The translations under genes and the position numbers were made by a program. Source: Alicyclobacillus sacchari (GTDB lineage Bacteria > Bacillota > Bacilli > Alicyclobacillales > Alicyclobacillaceae). Taken from it: a DNA stretch of 64,000 nucleotides. A model generated the notes under the pieces. That model was not told the origin of the DNA. It worked only from the letters and a program-made list of their open reading frames with translations, and did no database searches. Positions 44,450-53,153 of this stretch are shown in pieces (position 1 is the stretch's first letter; the number at the start of each line of letters is the position of its first letter). The stretch covers positions 25,675 through 89,674 of the forward strand of contig NZ_SORF01000011.1 of assembly GCF_004366795.1 (NCBI RefSeq), read 5' to 3'.

Positions 44450-44812
44450 GTGCCAACCTGGTCGACGTTTATTTGGGCATTTCTCGTCGGCGGCGCCATT
44501 TGTGCCGTGGGTCAAATTCTCATGGATTCGACGCGGATGACGCCTGGGCATGTCATGTCTATATTGGTCGTTGCCGGGGCGGTGGCCGATGGGTTAGGGC
44601 TGTACGATCCGCTTATCAAATTTGCGGGTGCAGGTGCAACAGTACCGATCACGAGTTTTGGCAACGCGCTCGTTCACGGTGCCATGCTCGAGGCACAGAC
44701 ACACGGTTGGATTGGCGTGATCACCGGCATCTTTGAGGTCACCAGCGCAGGTATTTCGGCCGCCATTGTCTTCGCCTTTTTGGCTGCCATTTTTGCAAAA
44801 CCCAAAGGATGA
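44450..44812 (+). CDS. spoVAEb: Stage V sporulation protein AEb
   Basis: 120 residues, paralogous to Spo[19 protein letters not shown] and [27 protein letters not shown]. Four membrane helices. Third gene of the spoVA group; GTG start after AAAGGATG. Confidence 0.93.
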   Translation: MPTWSTFIWAFLVGGAICAVGQILMDSTRMTPGHVMSILVVAGAVADGLGLYDPLIKFAGAGATVPITSFGNALVHGAMLEAQTHGWIGVITGIFEVTSAGISAAIVFAFLAAIFAKPKG

Positions 44813-44817
44813 GCATC

Positions 44818-45426
44818 ATGCAACACGCACAAAGCAGCAAAGCAAGGGGCAAGCGCCGGGTGATTGTCGTTACCGATGGCGATCACATGGCCCTGCGTGC
44901 GCTTAAAATGGCGGCACGTCGCACAGGGTGCGAGGTCATCGCAGAGAGTGCCGGGAATCCGACGCCTGCGTCAGGTGTCCAACTTGTCGACTGGATCCGC
45001 CAGTCCGCGGGCGATCCTGTCATTGTGATGCTCGATGACAACGGCAACAAACATGAGTCAGGCGGGGAGTCGGCTTTGAGTGTACTCTTGCATCACCCTG
45101 ACATCGAGGTCATTGGTGCGCTCGCCGTCGCGTCGAAGACAACTGACGTCGAAGGAGCGGCGGTTGATTTTAGTATCGATCGCTTTGGCCACCGAGTGGA
45201 ACGGGCGGTCGATAAAGACGGTTTCGAATTAAACTCATACATCGTCGAGGGGGATACGGTCGATATCCTGCGCCGACTCGATGCACCGGTTGTCATTGGC
45301 ATCGGTGACATCGGCAAGATGCAAGGGCTTGATGCACCGCAGCGAGGTTCTCCTGTCACCACTTGTGCCATCGAATGGGTGTTGATGTTGGCGCACAATC
45401 GTCAGTTCGAGCGCCCACAAGAATGA
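44818..45426 (+). CDS. spoVAEa: Stage V sporulation protein AEa
   Basis: 202 residues, soluble, with RRVIVVTDGDHMALRALKMAARRTGC and VVIGIGDIGKMQGLDAPQRGSP. Matches SpoVAEa, a less understood member of the spoVA operon. ATG 44818 has AAAGG 9 bases upstream; ATG 44809, overlapping the previous stop, is possible. spoVAA, AB and AF are not present here. Confidence 0.9.
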   Translation: MQHAQSSKARGKRRVIVVTDGDHMALRALKMAARRTGCEVIAESAGNPTPASGVQLVDWIRQSAGDPVIVMLDDNGNKHESGGESALSVLLHHPDIEVIGALAVASKTTDVEGAAVDFSIDRFGHRVERAVDKDGFELNSYIVEGDTVDILRRLDAPVVIGIGDIGKMQGLDAPQRGSPVTTCAIEWVLMLAHNRQFERPQE

Positions 45427-45474
45427 CCTCGCCATCGCATATGGTGCAGAAGAAAGGTGGAGGTGAGAGCCGTC

Positions 45475-45612
45475 ATGCTCAGCATGTTGATGTTCCTTCC
45501 CCGATTATTCCGCTATTTCGGCATGTTTCAGACGTTTGTCGGTATCGTGCGACCTGTTTGGCCATTTCTCTCGCGTTTCTGGTCACGGCAGCCAGCTGCA
45601 GCCACAGCCTGA
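45475..45612 (+). CDS. Small basic protein, unknown
   Basis: 45 residues with a methionine/phenylalanine-rich start (MLSMLMFLPRLFRYFGMF), an amphipathic or membrane-associated look, and an Ala-rich end. A very good ribosome site, GGAGGTGA, lies about 8 bases before the ATG. Family not recognised. It follows spoVAEa with no terminator between, so it may be co-transcribed. Confidence 0.5.
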   Translation: MLSMLMFLPRLFRYFGMFQTFVGIVRPVWPFLSRFWSRQPAAATA

Positions 45613-45637
45613 CGGCATTGCGTCGTTCCGTTATACT
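45609..45637 (+). promoter_or_regulatory. Possible promoter of the spermidine-synthase-like gene
   Basis: CTGACG at 45609-45614, 17-base spacer, TATACT at 45632-45637. Confidence 0.5.
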
Positions 45638-45702
45638 AATTGCAGACTGTTTGCGATTGGGGATGACGTGCGATTTCAGAACTATTTTCTGGACCTGGTT
45701 CG

Positions 45703-46440
45703 GTGCACGATTGGATAGAAGTCATTGACGATGGACGTGTGCGTCAAATGCGATTCGGAAAGCGGGGCGGTTGGCAAGGGGCGGTCGATCTCGCCCGGCC
45801 AGACCGGCCGGTTTTCCCGTATCAACGCGCGTTTCGAGCGCTCGTCCAGGCACAACCGCAGCTGTCCTCGTTCTTATCGATCGGCGTTGGCGCAGGTACC
45901 AGCCTGTATCATGTTCGGAAGATCCACCCCAAGTGTCTGCTTCACGGCGTCGAGATCGACGAAACGGTACTTGGACTTGGCATGGAGTACTTCCAAGCGC
46001 CAACACACAAGGAGGCCGATTACTGGGTCGGTGACGGTTTTGCGTTCATACGCTCCGAGATGGCTGGGCGATATGATCTCGTCTTCGTCGACGCCTACTT
46101 GAAGACACGCATTTACCAGCCTGCCCTGGCCTCGGAAGTGTGGGATTGGCTACTTGCTGTCCTTCAGCCGTCCGGCATGATCGTCTATAACATCATTGCG
46201 TCTCACTATCGAAGCGGGCAGTTGCGAACATTTGTCGAGGCGTGCAGAGAGCGGTTCGCATCGGTGGTCGATCTGCCTGTGGGCGTGCCGTGGACGAGCC
46301 AAAATCGCCTGCTTATCGCCAGTAACAGACCACATTGTGCCAGCGAATTGAAAGACGCTCTCATGCATACGGACGCCGCTTTTGTGGAGCGCAGCCTGTG
46401 GAGCGCCCGCCTGCGTGACATTCGCGGCACTATGCTATAA
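45703..46440 (+). CDS. Spermidine synthase-like methyltransferase-fold protein
   Basis: 245 residues with a Rossmann fold: FLSIGVGAGTSLYHV, LHGVEIDETVLGLGMEYF, WVGDGFAFI and DLVFVDAYLK. Resembles the aminopropyltransferase family, but GGGEG is replaced by GVGAG and the substrate residues are unclear, so it may not make spermidine. GTG start has no clear ribosome site. Confidence 0.7.
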   Translation: MHDWIEVIDDGRVRQMRFGKRGGWQGAVDLARPDRPVFPYQRAFRALVQAQPQLSSFLSIGVGAGTSLYHVRKIHPKCLLHGVEIDETVLGLGMEYFQAPTHKEADYWVGDGFAFIRSEMAGRYDLVFVDAYLKTRIYQPALASEVWDWLLAVLQPSGMIVYNIIASHYRSGQLRTFVEACRERFASVVDLPVGVPWTSQNRLLIASNRPHCASELKDALMHTDAAFVERSLWSARLRDIRGTML

Positions 46441-46472
46441 TTCGTCTATCGATCGCGGCGGGAGGTTTCGCT

Positions 46473-47078
46473 TTGTTCGCTCAATGGTCGTCGCCAACTT
46501 GGATTCTGCGTGTCTTGCTCGTGCTTGCGAGTCTCGTGGTTCACGAATTTGCCCATGCCTTGGCAGCTGATCTGCAAGGGGATCAAACGGCGCGCCAAGA
46601 AGGCCGGTTGACCCTCAATCCACTCGTTCACCTCGAGTGGACAGGCGTCATCGCGATGCTCATTGCGCCAATTGGCTGGGCGCGGCCTGTGCCCATCCGT
46701 CCAGGCCAATTTCGCCATCGGCGCCTCGGCGTGATCGTCACGGCGGCCGCAGGGCCATGTTCCAACCTAGTAATCGCGGCGGCGAGCTTTGGTGTGCTGA
46801 GAGCCATGCAACCGTACACATACGGGCTGTTAGGGACTGTACTTGGCATCTTATTCGAGATTAATCTTGCGTTGTTCGTGCTGAACATCATTCCCATTCC
46901 ACCGCTGGATGGCTCGCGCATTTTGTACGAACTGTTACCCTATCGCCAAGCGGCTGCATATAGTCGGCTCGAACCGTATGGGCCGTGGATTTTGCTGTTC
47001 GTTTTCCTCGTGCCATCGTTGAATGCCGCCTTTTCCGATCTCGTTTATCTGCTCATGTCCTGGTTCTATGGGACGTGA
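46473..47078 (+). CDS. Site-2 protease family (M50) membrane metalloprotease
   Basis: 201 residues with about five membrane helices. Zinc site LVVHEFAHALAADLQGD and second motif NIIPIPPLDGSRIL are intact; GPCSNLV is also typical. Resembles short M50 proteases of the YwhC type that neighbour scpA. TTG start after GGGAGG. Confidence 0.9.
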   Translation: MFAQWSSPTWILRVLLVLASLVVHEFAHALAADLQGDQTARQEGRLTLNPLVHLEWTGVIAMLIAPIGWARPVPIRPGQFRHRRLGVIVTAAAGPCSNLVIAAASFGVLRAMQPYTYGLLGTVLGILFEINLALFVLNIIPIPPLDGSRILYELLPYRQAAAYSRLEPYGPWILLFVFLVPSLNAAFSDLVYLLMSWFYGT

Positions 47079-47090
47079 GGAGGTGAGTGC

Positions 47091-47810
47091 ATGCCTTATG
47101 AAGTTCGCCTGGCCCAGTTTGAAGGCCCGTTGGATTTGTTGTTACATCTCATCCGCAAGCACGAAGTCGATATTTATGACATACCCATCGCGTCCATTAC
47201 GGATCAATACATGGAGTACCTGCACGAGATGGAGACTTGGTCGCTGGAAATCGCCAGTGAATTTTTGGTAATGGCCGCAACACTTTTGTCTATCAAATCG
47301 CGGATGCTCTTGCCGCGGACACGCACAAGCGACGAAGAAGAGGTTGAGGATCCGCGGGCCCCGCTCGTTGAACAATTATTGGAATATGAACGCTGCAAAT
47401 GGGCTGCTGCGCAACTTTCAACGATGGCTGCAAATCGGGCCGAGGTTTACTCCCGGCAGCCCATGGATCTCAATCCGTTTCGCACGCGCGAAGTGCCGCC
47501 CTTGTCTGGAGTCACCCTTTGGGATTTGGTGGACGCCTTTCGCAAACTCTATTTGCGCCTGCCACCCAGTGAGCGGGTGGCGGAAATTCGGGGCCATGTC
47601 GAACGGGTTGAACATGTCATGGAAGAAATTGCAGAACGGATGCAGCGCTACCGGATGACTGAGTTTGCCGTGTTGTTTCAGGGAGCACGCACGCGCCCGG
47701 AGCTGGTGACGGCGTTTCTCGCCGTACTCGAATTGATGAAAGACGGTCGCTTGGCGTGCCGCCAAACAGAGCCATTTGGTCCACTTGAGCTGATTTGGGT
47801 GGGGGATTGA
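47091..47810 (+). CDS. scpA: Segregation and condensation protein A
   Basis: 239 residues. N-terminal FEGPLDLLLHLIRKHEVDIYDIPIASITDQY is the ScpA signature, followed by a C-terminal winged helix. Kleisin subunit of the SMC-ScpAB condensin. GAGGAGGTG precedes the ATG; one base separates it from scpB. Confidence 0.96.
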   Translation: MPYEVRLAQFEGPLDLLLHLIRKHEVDIYDIPIASITDQYMEYLHEMETWSLEIASEFLVMAATLLSIKSRMLLPRTRTSDEEEVEDPRAPLVEQLLEYERCKWAAAQLSTMAANRAEVYSRQPMDLNPFRTREVPPLSGVTLWDLVDAFRKLYLRLPPSERVAEIRGHVERVEHVMEEIAERMQRYRMTEFAVLFQGARTRPELVTAFLAVLELMKDGRLACRQTEPFGPLELIWVGD

Positions 47811-47811
47811 T

Positions 47812-48372
47812 ATGCACCTGTTGTCCGCATTAGAAGCCGTCTTGTTTGCGGTTGGAAGCGACGGTTTGGAAACGAGGGACATCGCATCGATTCTCGGTGT
47901 TTCCCTCGGTGAGGCCGAGAGCTTATGTCTGCAGTTGCGAGCACAGCTCGACGACCGTTCAGCCGGGATCGCCGTACAACAAGTGGCCGAGACGTGGCAG
48001 TTGGTCACTCGTCCTGAATACGCGGATTACCTGAAACGAATGGCGCAAACGCCCATGCAGAGTACATTGTCGACGGCGGCGCTTGAGGTTCTCGCGGTCG
48101 TTGCCTACAAGCAGCCCATTACACGCGCCGAAATTGACGAGATTCGCGGCGTTCAGTCCGACCGCGCCTTGGCTACACTGGTACACCGCCGACTTGTGGA
48201 AGAAGTAGGCCGCCAGGATGCTCCGGGTAGACCCATTCTCTTTGGCACGACAAGTGAATTCCTCCGTCAATTTGGTCTTCGTTCGCTCGACGAATTGCCC
48301 CCACTGCCCGAGGACTTGGGCCGCGAAGGCGTTTCTTTGTTCCAACTGCCTTCAGATGTCGCCCGCGACTGA
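47812..48372 (+). CDS. scpB: Segregation and condensation protein B
   Basis: 186 residues with two winged-helix domains: LSALEAVLFAVGSDGLETRDIASIL and LSTAALEVLAVVAYKQPITRAEIDEIRGVQSDRALATL (in parts). Binds ScpA. Confidence 0.96.
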   Translation: MHLLSALEAVLFAVGSDGLETRDIASILGVSLGEAESLCLQLRAQLDDRSAGIAVQQVAETWQLVTRPEYADYLKRMAQTPMQSTLSTAALEVLAVVAYKQPITRAEIDEIRGVQSDRALATLVHRRLVEEVGRQDAPGRPILFGTTSEFLRQFGLRSLDELPPLPEDLGREGVSLFQLPSDVARD

Positions 48373-48390
48373 CATGTGCTTACAGGTTAA

Positions 48391-48420
48391 GTATAGGAGC
48401 GCTGGAAGGTACGCATAATG
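48391..48420 (+). promoter_or_regulatory. Possible forespore (sigma-F/sigma-G) promoter of ytfI-gerW
   Basis: GTATA at 48391-48395, 18-base spacer, CATAATG at 48414-48420, near the sigma-G pattern (GHATR, CATnHTA). The B. subtilis homologs are forespore-expressed. Confidence 0.4.
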
Positions 48421-48442
48421 TCATCGACACGAAAGAGGTGGC

Positions 48443-49081
48443 GTGCGTACTATGTGGCTGCTCCTCATTGTATTGGCACTGCTGGCACTCGTCGTTTTGT
48501 TTCTTTGCCTGCCTGTTGAAATTTCGCTTGACTATGAACGTATGCATGCAGACGACAGCGCGTCCATCGAAATTCGAACACTGATGGGGCTTGTTCGTGT
48601 GCGTCGCGAGCTGACGAAATTGGAAGCGACGCAGACAGAAGACGGGCCAGCCGTTGTGGCACATGGCAAGCAAGGGCATGACGGCGCAACCGACGAGGGT
48701 GGAGTTTCAGCCGCGGACGTTCCCCGGCGGTGGGATCAAATTCGCGAGATCGTCGGCTTTATCAAGCGTGCTCTGCGCATCGCGAAACACACCTCCCCGC
48801 ACATTCACATCTACAATGTACGTGTCGAAGCGCACGTCGGGGTCAACGACTCCGTGCAGACTGGCATGCTCGTCGGTACGATGTATGCTGGCATCAGTAC
48901 GTTTCTCGGTTGGCTCAGTCATCAATGCAAGCTTGTCGATCGCCCGTATATTCAGGTGCGTCCTGCCTTTCATCAGACTCTGTTTCATCTTCGAACGCAA
49001 AGCATATTGCGGATACGAATGGGGTACGTTATCAGCGCAGGAATCCGGCTGCTTGTAGCCTGGAAAAGGAGGGCTTTTTGA
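48443..49081 (+). CDS. ytfI: DUF2953 protein, YtfI-like
   Basis: 212 residues: N-terminal membrane helix (about 4-24), then the DUF2953 region (YERMHADDSASIEIRTLMGLVRVRREL, GVNDSVQTGMLVGTMYAGISTFLGWL in parts). Unknown function. Followed immediately by gerW, an association known from B. subtilis ytfIJ. GTG 48443 after AAGAGG; ATG 48452 also possible. Confidence 0.85.
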   Translation: MRTMWLLLIVLALLALVVLFLCLPVEISLDYERMHADDSASIEIRTLMGLVRVRRELTKLEATQTEDGPAVVAHGKQGHDGATDEGGVSAADVPRRWDQIREIVGFIKRALRIAKHTSPHIHIYNVRVEAHVGVNDSVQTGMLVGTMYAGISTFLGWLSHQCKLVDRPYIQVRPAFHQTLFHLRTQSILRIRMGYVISAGIRLLVAWKRRAF

Positions 49082-49082
49082 C

Positions 49083-49499
49083 GTGGAGCACCCAATCCAA
49101 GGATTGATGCAAACGGCGATGGCCAATATTCGTGAAATGGTCGACGTCAACACGATCATCGGCGATCCCGTGGAGACGCCTGACGGGACCGTTATTTTGC
49201 CGGTCTCAAAAGTAGGGTTCGGCTTCGCGGCTGGCGGCAGTGAGTTCGAAGGCGGCGACGGCGGATCCGGGCAGGGTGGTGAACACCCGTTTGGCGGAGG
49301 TTCCGGCGGTGGCGTTTCGATTACGCCGATCGGCTTCCTGATTGTACACGGCAATAATGTGCGGTTACTTTCTACCGACAATCAAAACCAGTTGTACGAC
49401 CGGTTGATCGATATGGCTCCCAGTGTGATTGAACGCATCCAACAATTGTTTTCCGGCAGCGGTGGACAAGCAAAGCAGAACCAGCCGCCAGTCATGTGA
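49083..49499 (+). CDS. gerW: Spore protein GerW (YtfJ)
   Basis: 138 residues: NIREMVDVNTIIGDPVETPDGTVILPVSKVGFGFAAGG (in parts), a Gly-rich middle, and GGVSITPIGFLIVHGNNVRLL. Matches GerW/YtfJ, needed for normal L-alanine germination in B. subtilis. GTG start after AAAAGGAGGG. Confidence 0.93.
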   Translation: MEHPIQGLMQTAMANIREMVDVNTIIGDPVETPDGTVILPVSKVGFGFAAGGSEFEGGDGGSGQGGEHPFGGGSGGGVSITPIGFLIVHGNNVRLLSTDNQNQLYDRLIDMAPSVIERIQQLFSGSGGQAKQNQPPVM

Positions 49500-49511
49500 T
49501 ACACAGAGTTC

Positions 49512-49553
49512 CGGCTTTGGCTCCGCCTGAGTGTTAACCGGGCCAAAGTCGGC
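49512..49553 (+). other. Inverted repeat between gerW and spmA
   Basis: CCGGCTTTGGC pairs with GCCAAAGTCGG (one G.T) across a 20-base loop. There is no T tract. It could be a weak terminator or an RNA-stabilising hairpin. Confidence 0.4.
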
Positions 49554-49598
49554 ATACCCTGTACGGACAAGGTGTTGTCCGACGGGGGTGTTCCGGGC

Positions 49599-50195
49599 GT
49601 GATCGACTTTATTTGGCTCACTTTGTTTCTCTCCGGCATCGTTATCGCCATGTTCACAGGCAATATGTCGCACGTCGCAAACGCCATCTTGAAAGGGGCG
49701 GAGAGCGGCGTGCAGTTGTCGATCGGACTCATCAGTGCGATTGCACTGTGGCTCGGTCTCATGAATATTGCTCAGCAAGCTGGCGCGGTCGGCTGGCTGT
49801 CGGCTCGCTTGCGGCCTGTGGCGCGCTTTTTGTTTCCGTCCGTACCGCCTGAGCATCCGGCGATGGGTGCAATTCTAGCCAATATGAGCGCCAATCTGCT
49901 TGGTATCGGCAATGCCGCTACGCCGTTAGGTTTACAGGCCATGCGTGAATTGCAGACGCTCAATCCCGACAAGGAGACCGCCAGCGAGGCCATGTGCACG
50001 CTGTTGGCGGTCAACACAGCCAGCATCACGCTGATTCCCACTACCGTGATCGCCATGCGTATGCAATACCATTCGGCGCACCCGACTGCGGTTGTCGGTA
50101 CCACGTTGGTCGCATCGGCCATTGGAACGGTCGCGGCGATCGCGCTGGACCGCATGTATCGCACAATCGATCGGAGACGGCGGGGGAAAGCATGA
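49599..50195 (+). CDS. spmA: Spore maturation protein A
   Basis: 198 residues, near the usual 196. Nucleoside-recognition (Gate) domain with IALWLGLMNIAQQAG, ILANMSANLLGIGNAATPLGLQAM and membrane helices. Needed with SpmB for spore core dehydration. GTG 49599 gives the family-typical start; GTG 49572 is the alternative. Confidence 0.94.
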   Translation: MIDFIWLTLFLSGIVIAMFTGNMSHVANAILKGAESGVQLSIGLISAIALWLGLMNIAQQAGAVGWLSARLRPVARFLFPSVPPEHPAMGAILANMSANLLGIGNAATPLGLQAMRELQTLNPDKETASEAMCTLLAVNTASITLIPTTVIAMRMQYHSAHPTAVVGTTLVASAIGTVAAIALDRMYRTIDRRRRGKA

Positions 50196-50740
50196 TGCAG
50201 CAGGCGATTTCGGCAATCAGCGAATGGATGTTGCCACTACTCGTTGGCGTGATATTGCTTCATGGCATGGTCAAGCGTGTGCCGATTTACAGTGCATTTG
50301 TCGACGGTGCAAAAGGTGGGTTTGGCACATCCGTTCGTTTAATTCCACATTTGATTGCCATGGTGGTGGCAGTCAGTGTCTTTCGAGAGTCGGGTGCTAT
50401 GGATCTTCTTGTCAAGTGCTTGCGGCCAATTCTCCATTGGCTGCACATTCCGGCCGAAGTTGCGCCCATGGGCATCCTGCGTCCCATTAGCGGTCAGGGC
50501 AGTTTGGCGATGATGATCGACATCTTCCAGAAGCATGGACCAGATTCGTGGCTTGGTATACTGGCATCGACGATGCAAGCTTCGTCGGACACAACGCTTT
50601 ATATTTTGACTGTCTATTTTGGGAGTGTAGGTATCAATCGTTTTCGGTACGCGTTGAAAGTTGGCTTGCTCAGCGACTTCATCAGCGTGCTTGCATCCGT
50701 GTTCGCCGTATCGCTCTTTTCTGGTATGATACACTTCTGA
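50192..50740 (+). CDS. spmB: Spore maturation protein B
   Basis: 182 residues with the partner Gate domain: VYSAFV-like KRVPIYSAFVDGAKGGF, RPISGQGSLAMM and SSDTTLYILTVYFGSVGI. ATG overlaps the spmA stop. Confidence 0.94.
   Translation: MMQQAISAISEWMLPLLVGVILLHGMVKRVPIYSAFVDGAKGGFGTSVRLIPHLIAMVVAVSVFRESGAMDLLVKCLRPILHWLHIPAEVAPMGILRPISGQGSLAMMIDIFQKHGPDSWLGILASTMQASSDTTLYILTVYFGSVGINRFRYALKVGLLSDFISVLASVFAVSLFSGMIHF
50722..50730 (+). promoter_or_regulatory. Extended -10 promoter for rluB
   Basis: TGGTATGAT within the spmB 3' end, an extended -10. It would start transcription about 60 bases before rluB. Confidence 0.45.
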
Positions 50741-50799
50741 TATATCGCTGGATGCTTGATCATGGCATCTACATAGAGCGGCAGACGGGAGTATATTGC

Positions 50800-51651
50800 A
50801 TGGAGCGACTGCAAAAGATTTTGGCACATGCAGGCGTCGCATCTCGACGCAAGTGTGAATCTTTGATTATAGATGGACGGGTGAGCGTCGATGGAGTCAC
50901 GGTGACAGATCTTGGCTACAAGGTTGATCCCGCTCGACAGGTCATCGCTGTCGACGGCAAGCCGATTCGGCTCGAAGCCAAAGTGTTGATTCTGTTAAAC
51001 AAGCCGACGGCTTACGTTTCAACCGTCAACGATCCGGAAGGTCGGCGAACCGTCATGTCCCTTTTGCCGAAAATCGAAGAGAGACTGTATCCTATTGGCC
51101 GGCTCGATTACGACACGAGCGGGCTACTGCTGTTTACCAACGATGGTGCATTGACCGAGCGCTTGTTACACCCTTCGCACCATGTCGACAAGGTGTATCG
51201 CGTCACGGTAGAGGGGCGGGTGAATAAAGAAGCTCGCCAGTTGTTACAGCAAGGTGTTGAACTTGAAGATGGGTTGACGGCGCCCGCCATTGTCGAGGTG
51301 TTGCGCCAAGGTGAAGAGTCCGTTGTACACCTGACGATCCACGAGGGGCGCAATCGACAGGTCCGCCGCATGTTCGAAGCACTTGGCTTACCGGTTAAAC
51401 GGCTCAAGCGGATCGCGTTTGGCCCAATCGCACTTGGACACTTGAAGACTGGTGAATGGCGCTTGCTTGAACCCGATGAGTGGAAGGCACTGTATCGCAG
51501 TGTGGAGCTGACACCGCCGCCCTACGTCAGGCCCACGTTTCTCGATTTGCCGCGCCCTAAGCGCGACGTGCGCCGAGGCGGTGCACAGAGGCGCAAGGCG
51601 AAACAAACCACGGGATCCCGGGGCAACCCGCGAACCAATCGCTCCCACTGA
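50800..51651 (+). CDS. rluB: 23S rRNA pseudouridine synthase RluB
   Basis: 283 residues: S4 domain (ERLQKILAHAGVASRRKCESLI), pseudouridine synthase core with catalytic Asp in PIGRLDYDTSGLLLFTNDG, and HEGRNRQVRRMFEALG. A basic C-terminal tail follows. Modifies 23S rRNA near U2605. Placement before resDE matches B. subtilis ypuL. Confidence 0.94.
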   Translation: MERLQKILAHAGVASRRKCESLIIDGRVSVDGVTVTDLGYKVDPARQVIAVDGKPIRLEAKVLILLNKPTAYVSTVNDPEGRRTVMSLLPKIEERLYPIGRLDYDTSGLLLFTNDGALTERLLHPSHHVDKVYRVTVEGRVNKEARQLLQQGVELEDGLTAPAIVEVLRQGEESVVHLTIHEGRNRQVRRMFEALGLPVKRLKRIAFGPIALGHLKTGEWRLLEPDEWKALYRSVELTPPPYVRPTFLDLPRPKRDVRRGGAQRRKAKQTTGSRGNPRTNRSH

Positions 51652-51712
51652 GATGAAACGCGTATGTTCCTTCGCATAGGCCACATGCTAAAGGCGAAGG
51701 AGGTGTTGCCAA

Positions 51713-52336
51713 GTGAAACGTATCGCTCAGATGTTAGCAGTTGGTTTGGTTGGACTGTCGGTCGCCGGTTGCGGCACGGGCAAAAATACGGCGCCAACCG
51801 GCACTGATGTGTTCAACGCCACACGCCAAGCAGGCAACACGGTGGCCAACGCCACGGGTCGCGCCGGGCAGATTGCTGATCAGGGTGCGCGCGATCTCGC
51901 GAATGGCGCGGCGACGGCAACTCGTCGGGCAGGACAGGCAGCAGCGGATATTGGCAATCGCATACCGGGTGTGCCGGCCAATCCACAGCACGCAAACGCT
52001 GTGCACATGCAAATTGCACAAAAAATCTCCGATGATTTGGTACGATCCGGCTACGCAAAACAGGCTGTGACGTTTGTCGCTGGCGACACGGCTTATGTGG
52101 CATTGCAGCAAGCTCATCCAGCAACGACAAACGAGGGGTTGAAGGATAAACAGGCCATCAGTCATCGGGTGCGTCGCATGAATCCGCAAATCCGAACGGT
52201 CTATGTAAGTGCCAACCCGGATGTGTATACACGCTTCCAAAGCTTTGCGAAAGACCTAGCCGCAGGCCGACCGGTACAAGCGGTTTGGAATAATTTCCAA
52301 ACTTCTATAAGCCGCATGTTCCCGACCCAATCCTAA
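51713..52336 (+). CDS. YhcN/YlaJ-like sporulation lipoprotein
   Basis: 207 residues: lipoprotein signal with VAGC at about 17-20, a low-complexity region of alternating Ala/Asn/Thr/Arg/Gly (residues about 35-80), then the YhcN/YlaJ domain (QIAQKISDDLVRSGYAKQAVTFVAGDTAYVAL in parts). Such lipoproteins sit in the spore inner membrane. GTG after AAGGAGG. Confidence 0.85.
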   Translation: MKRIAQMLAVGLVGLSVAGCGTGKNTAPTGTDVFNATRQAGNTVANATGRAGQIADQGARDLANGAATATRRAGQAAADIGNRIPGVPANPQHANAVHMQIAQKISDDLVRSGYAKQAVTFVAGDTAYVALQQAHPATTNEGLKDKQAISHRVRRMNPQIRTVYVSANPDVYTRFQSFAKDLAAGRPVQAVWNNFQTSISRMFPTQS

Positions 52337-52341
52337 ACAGT

Positions 52342-52390
52342 CGATCCGCCGATTTTCAGGGTGCCAGCCGCCCTGTTATCGGCGGATCGT
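52342..52390 (+). terminator. Terminator after the YhcN-like gene
   Basis: CGATCCGCCGAT pairs perfectly with ATCGGCGGATCG, with an inner CAGGG/CCCTG stem. Only TTGTTG follows, so termination may be partial. Confidence 0.65.
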
Positions 52391-52418
52391 TGTTGACGGG
52401 ATCTTCTGGCCGTATAAT
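52390..52418 (+). promoter_or_regulatory. Sigma-A promoter of resDE
   Basis: TTGTTG at 52390-52395, 17-base spacer, TATAAT at 52413-52418, abutting the upstream terminator. Confidence 0.6.
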
Positions 52419-52448
52419 GGACAGCAAGACAGGGACGGAGGTCGGATC

Positions 52449-53153
52449 ATGCCACAACCACGTATTTTAGTCGTTGACGACGAAGAACGCATACGGCGTT
52501 TGGTTCGAATGTATTTAGAACGCAGCGGATTTACGGTTGCGGAGGCGGAAGACGGCAATGAGGCCGTTGACAAAGCACTGTCCGAGCCCTATTCACTCAT
52601 CGTATTGGATCTCATGTTGCCGGGGATGGACGGGCGCGATGTCTGTACACAGATTCGGCAACATAGCAACGTGCCCATTATTATGTTAACAGCCGCGGGA
52701 GACGAGTCCAATCGCATACACGGATTTGAACTGGGTGCAGACGACTATGTGGTTAAGCCCTTTAGTCCACGTGAGTTGGTCATGCGCATCAAGGCATTGC
52801 TCAAACGAACTGGGGAAGTGGACTATGGTCGCAATGACTTGACCCAAACGCTTACATTCCCTGGGCTCTCCATCCAGATTGATGCGCGTCGAGTGGAAGT
52901 GGACGGCAATGAAGTCAGCTTGACCCCCAAAGAGTTTGATCTCTTGGTCTATATGGCGCAGCGTCCCGACAAAGTGTTCAGCCGCGAAGAGTTGTTGCGT
53001 GACGTTTGGAACTATCAGTTCTACGGAGATCAACGTACTGTGGATACGCATATCAAACGATTGCGGGAAAAACTTGGACAGGTCTCTCACGATGTCAGCC
53101 AGTACATCGTGACGGTATGGGGTGTCGGTTACAAGTTCGAGGTGGCCTCGTGA
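52449..53153 (+). CDS. resD: Two-component response regulator ResD-like
   Basis: 234 residues. OmpR/PhoB type: receiver with VVDDEERIRRLVRMYL, phospho-Asp in VLDLMLPGMDG, K in YVVKPFSPRE, and winged helix (LTPKEFDLLVYMAQRPDKVFSREELL). ResD position after rluB and before resE fits B. subtilis, where it activates respiratory genes; resABC are absent here. Confidence 0.88.
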   Translation: MPQPRILVVDDEERIRRLVRMYLERSGFTVAEAEDGNEAVDKALSEPYSLIVLDLMLPGMDGRDVCTQIRQHSNVPIIMLTAAGDESNRIHGFELGADDYVVKPFSPRELVMRIKALLKRTGEVDYGRNDLTQTLTFPGLSIQIDARRVEVDGNEVSLTPKEFDLLVYMAQRPDKVFSREELLRDVWNYQFYGDQRTVDTHIKRLREKLGQVSHDVSQYIVTVWGVGYKFEVAS

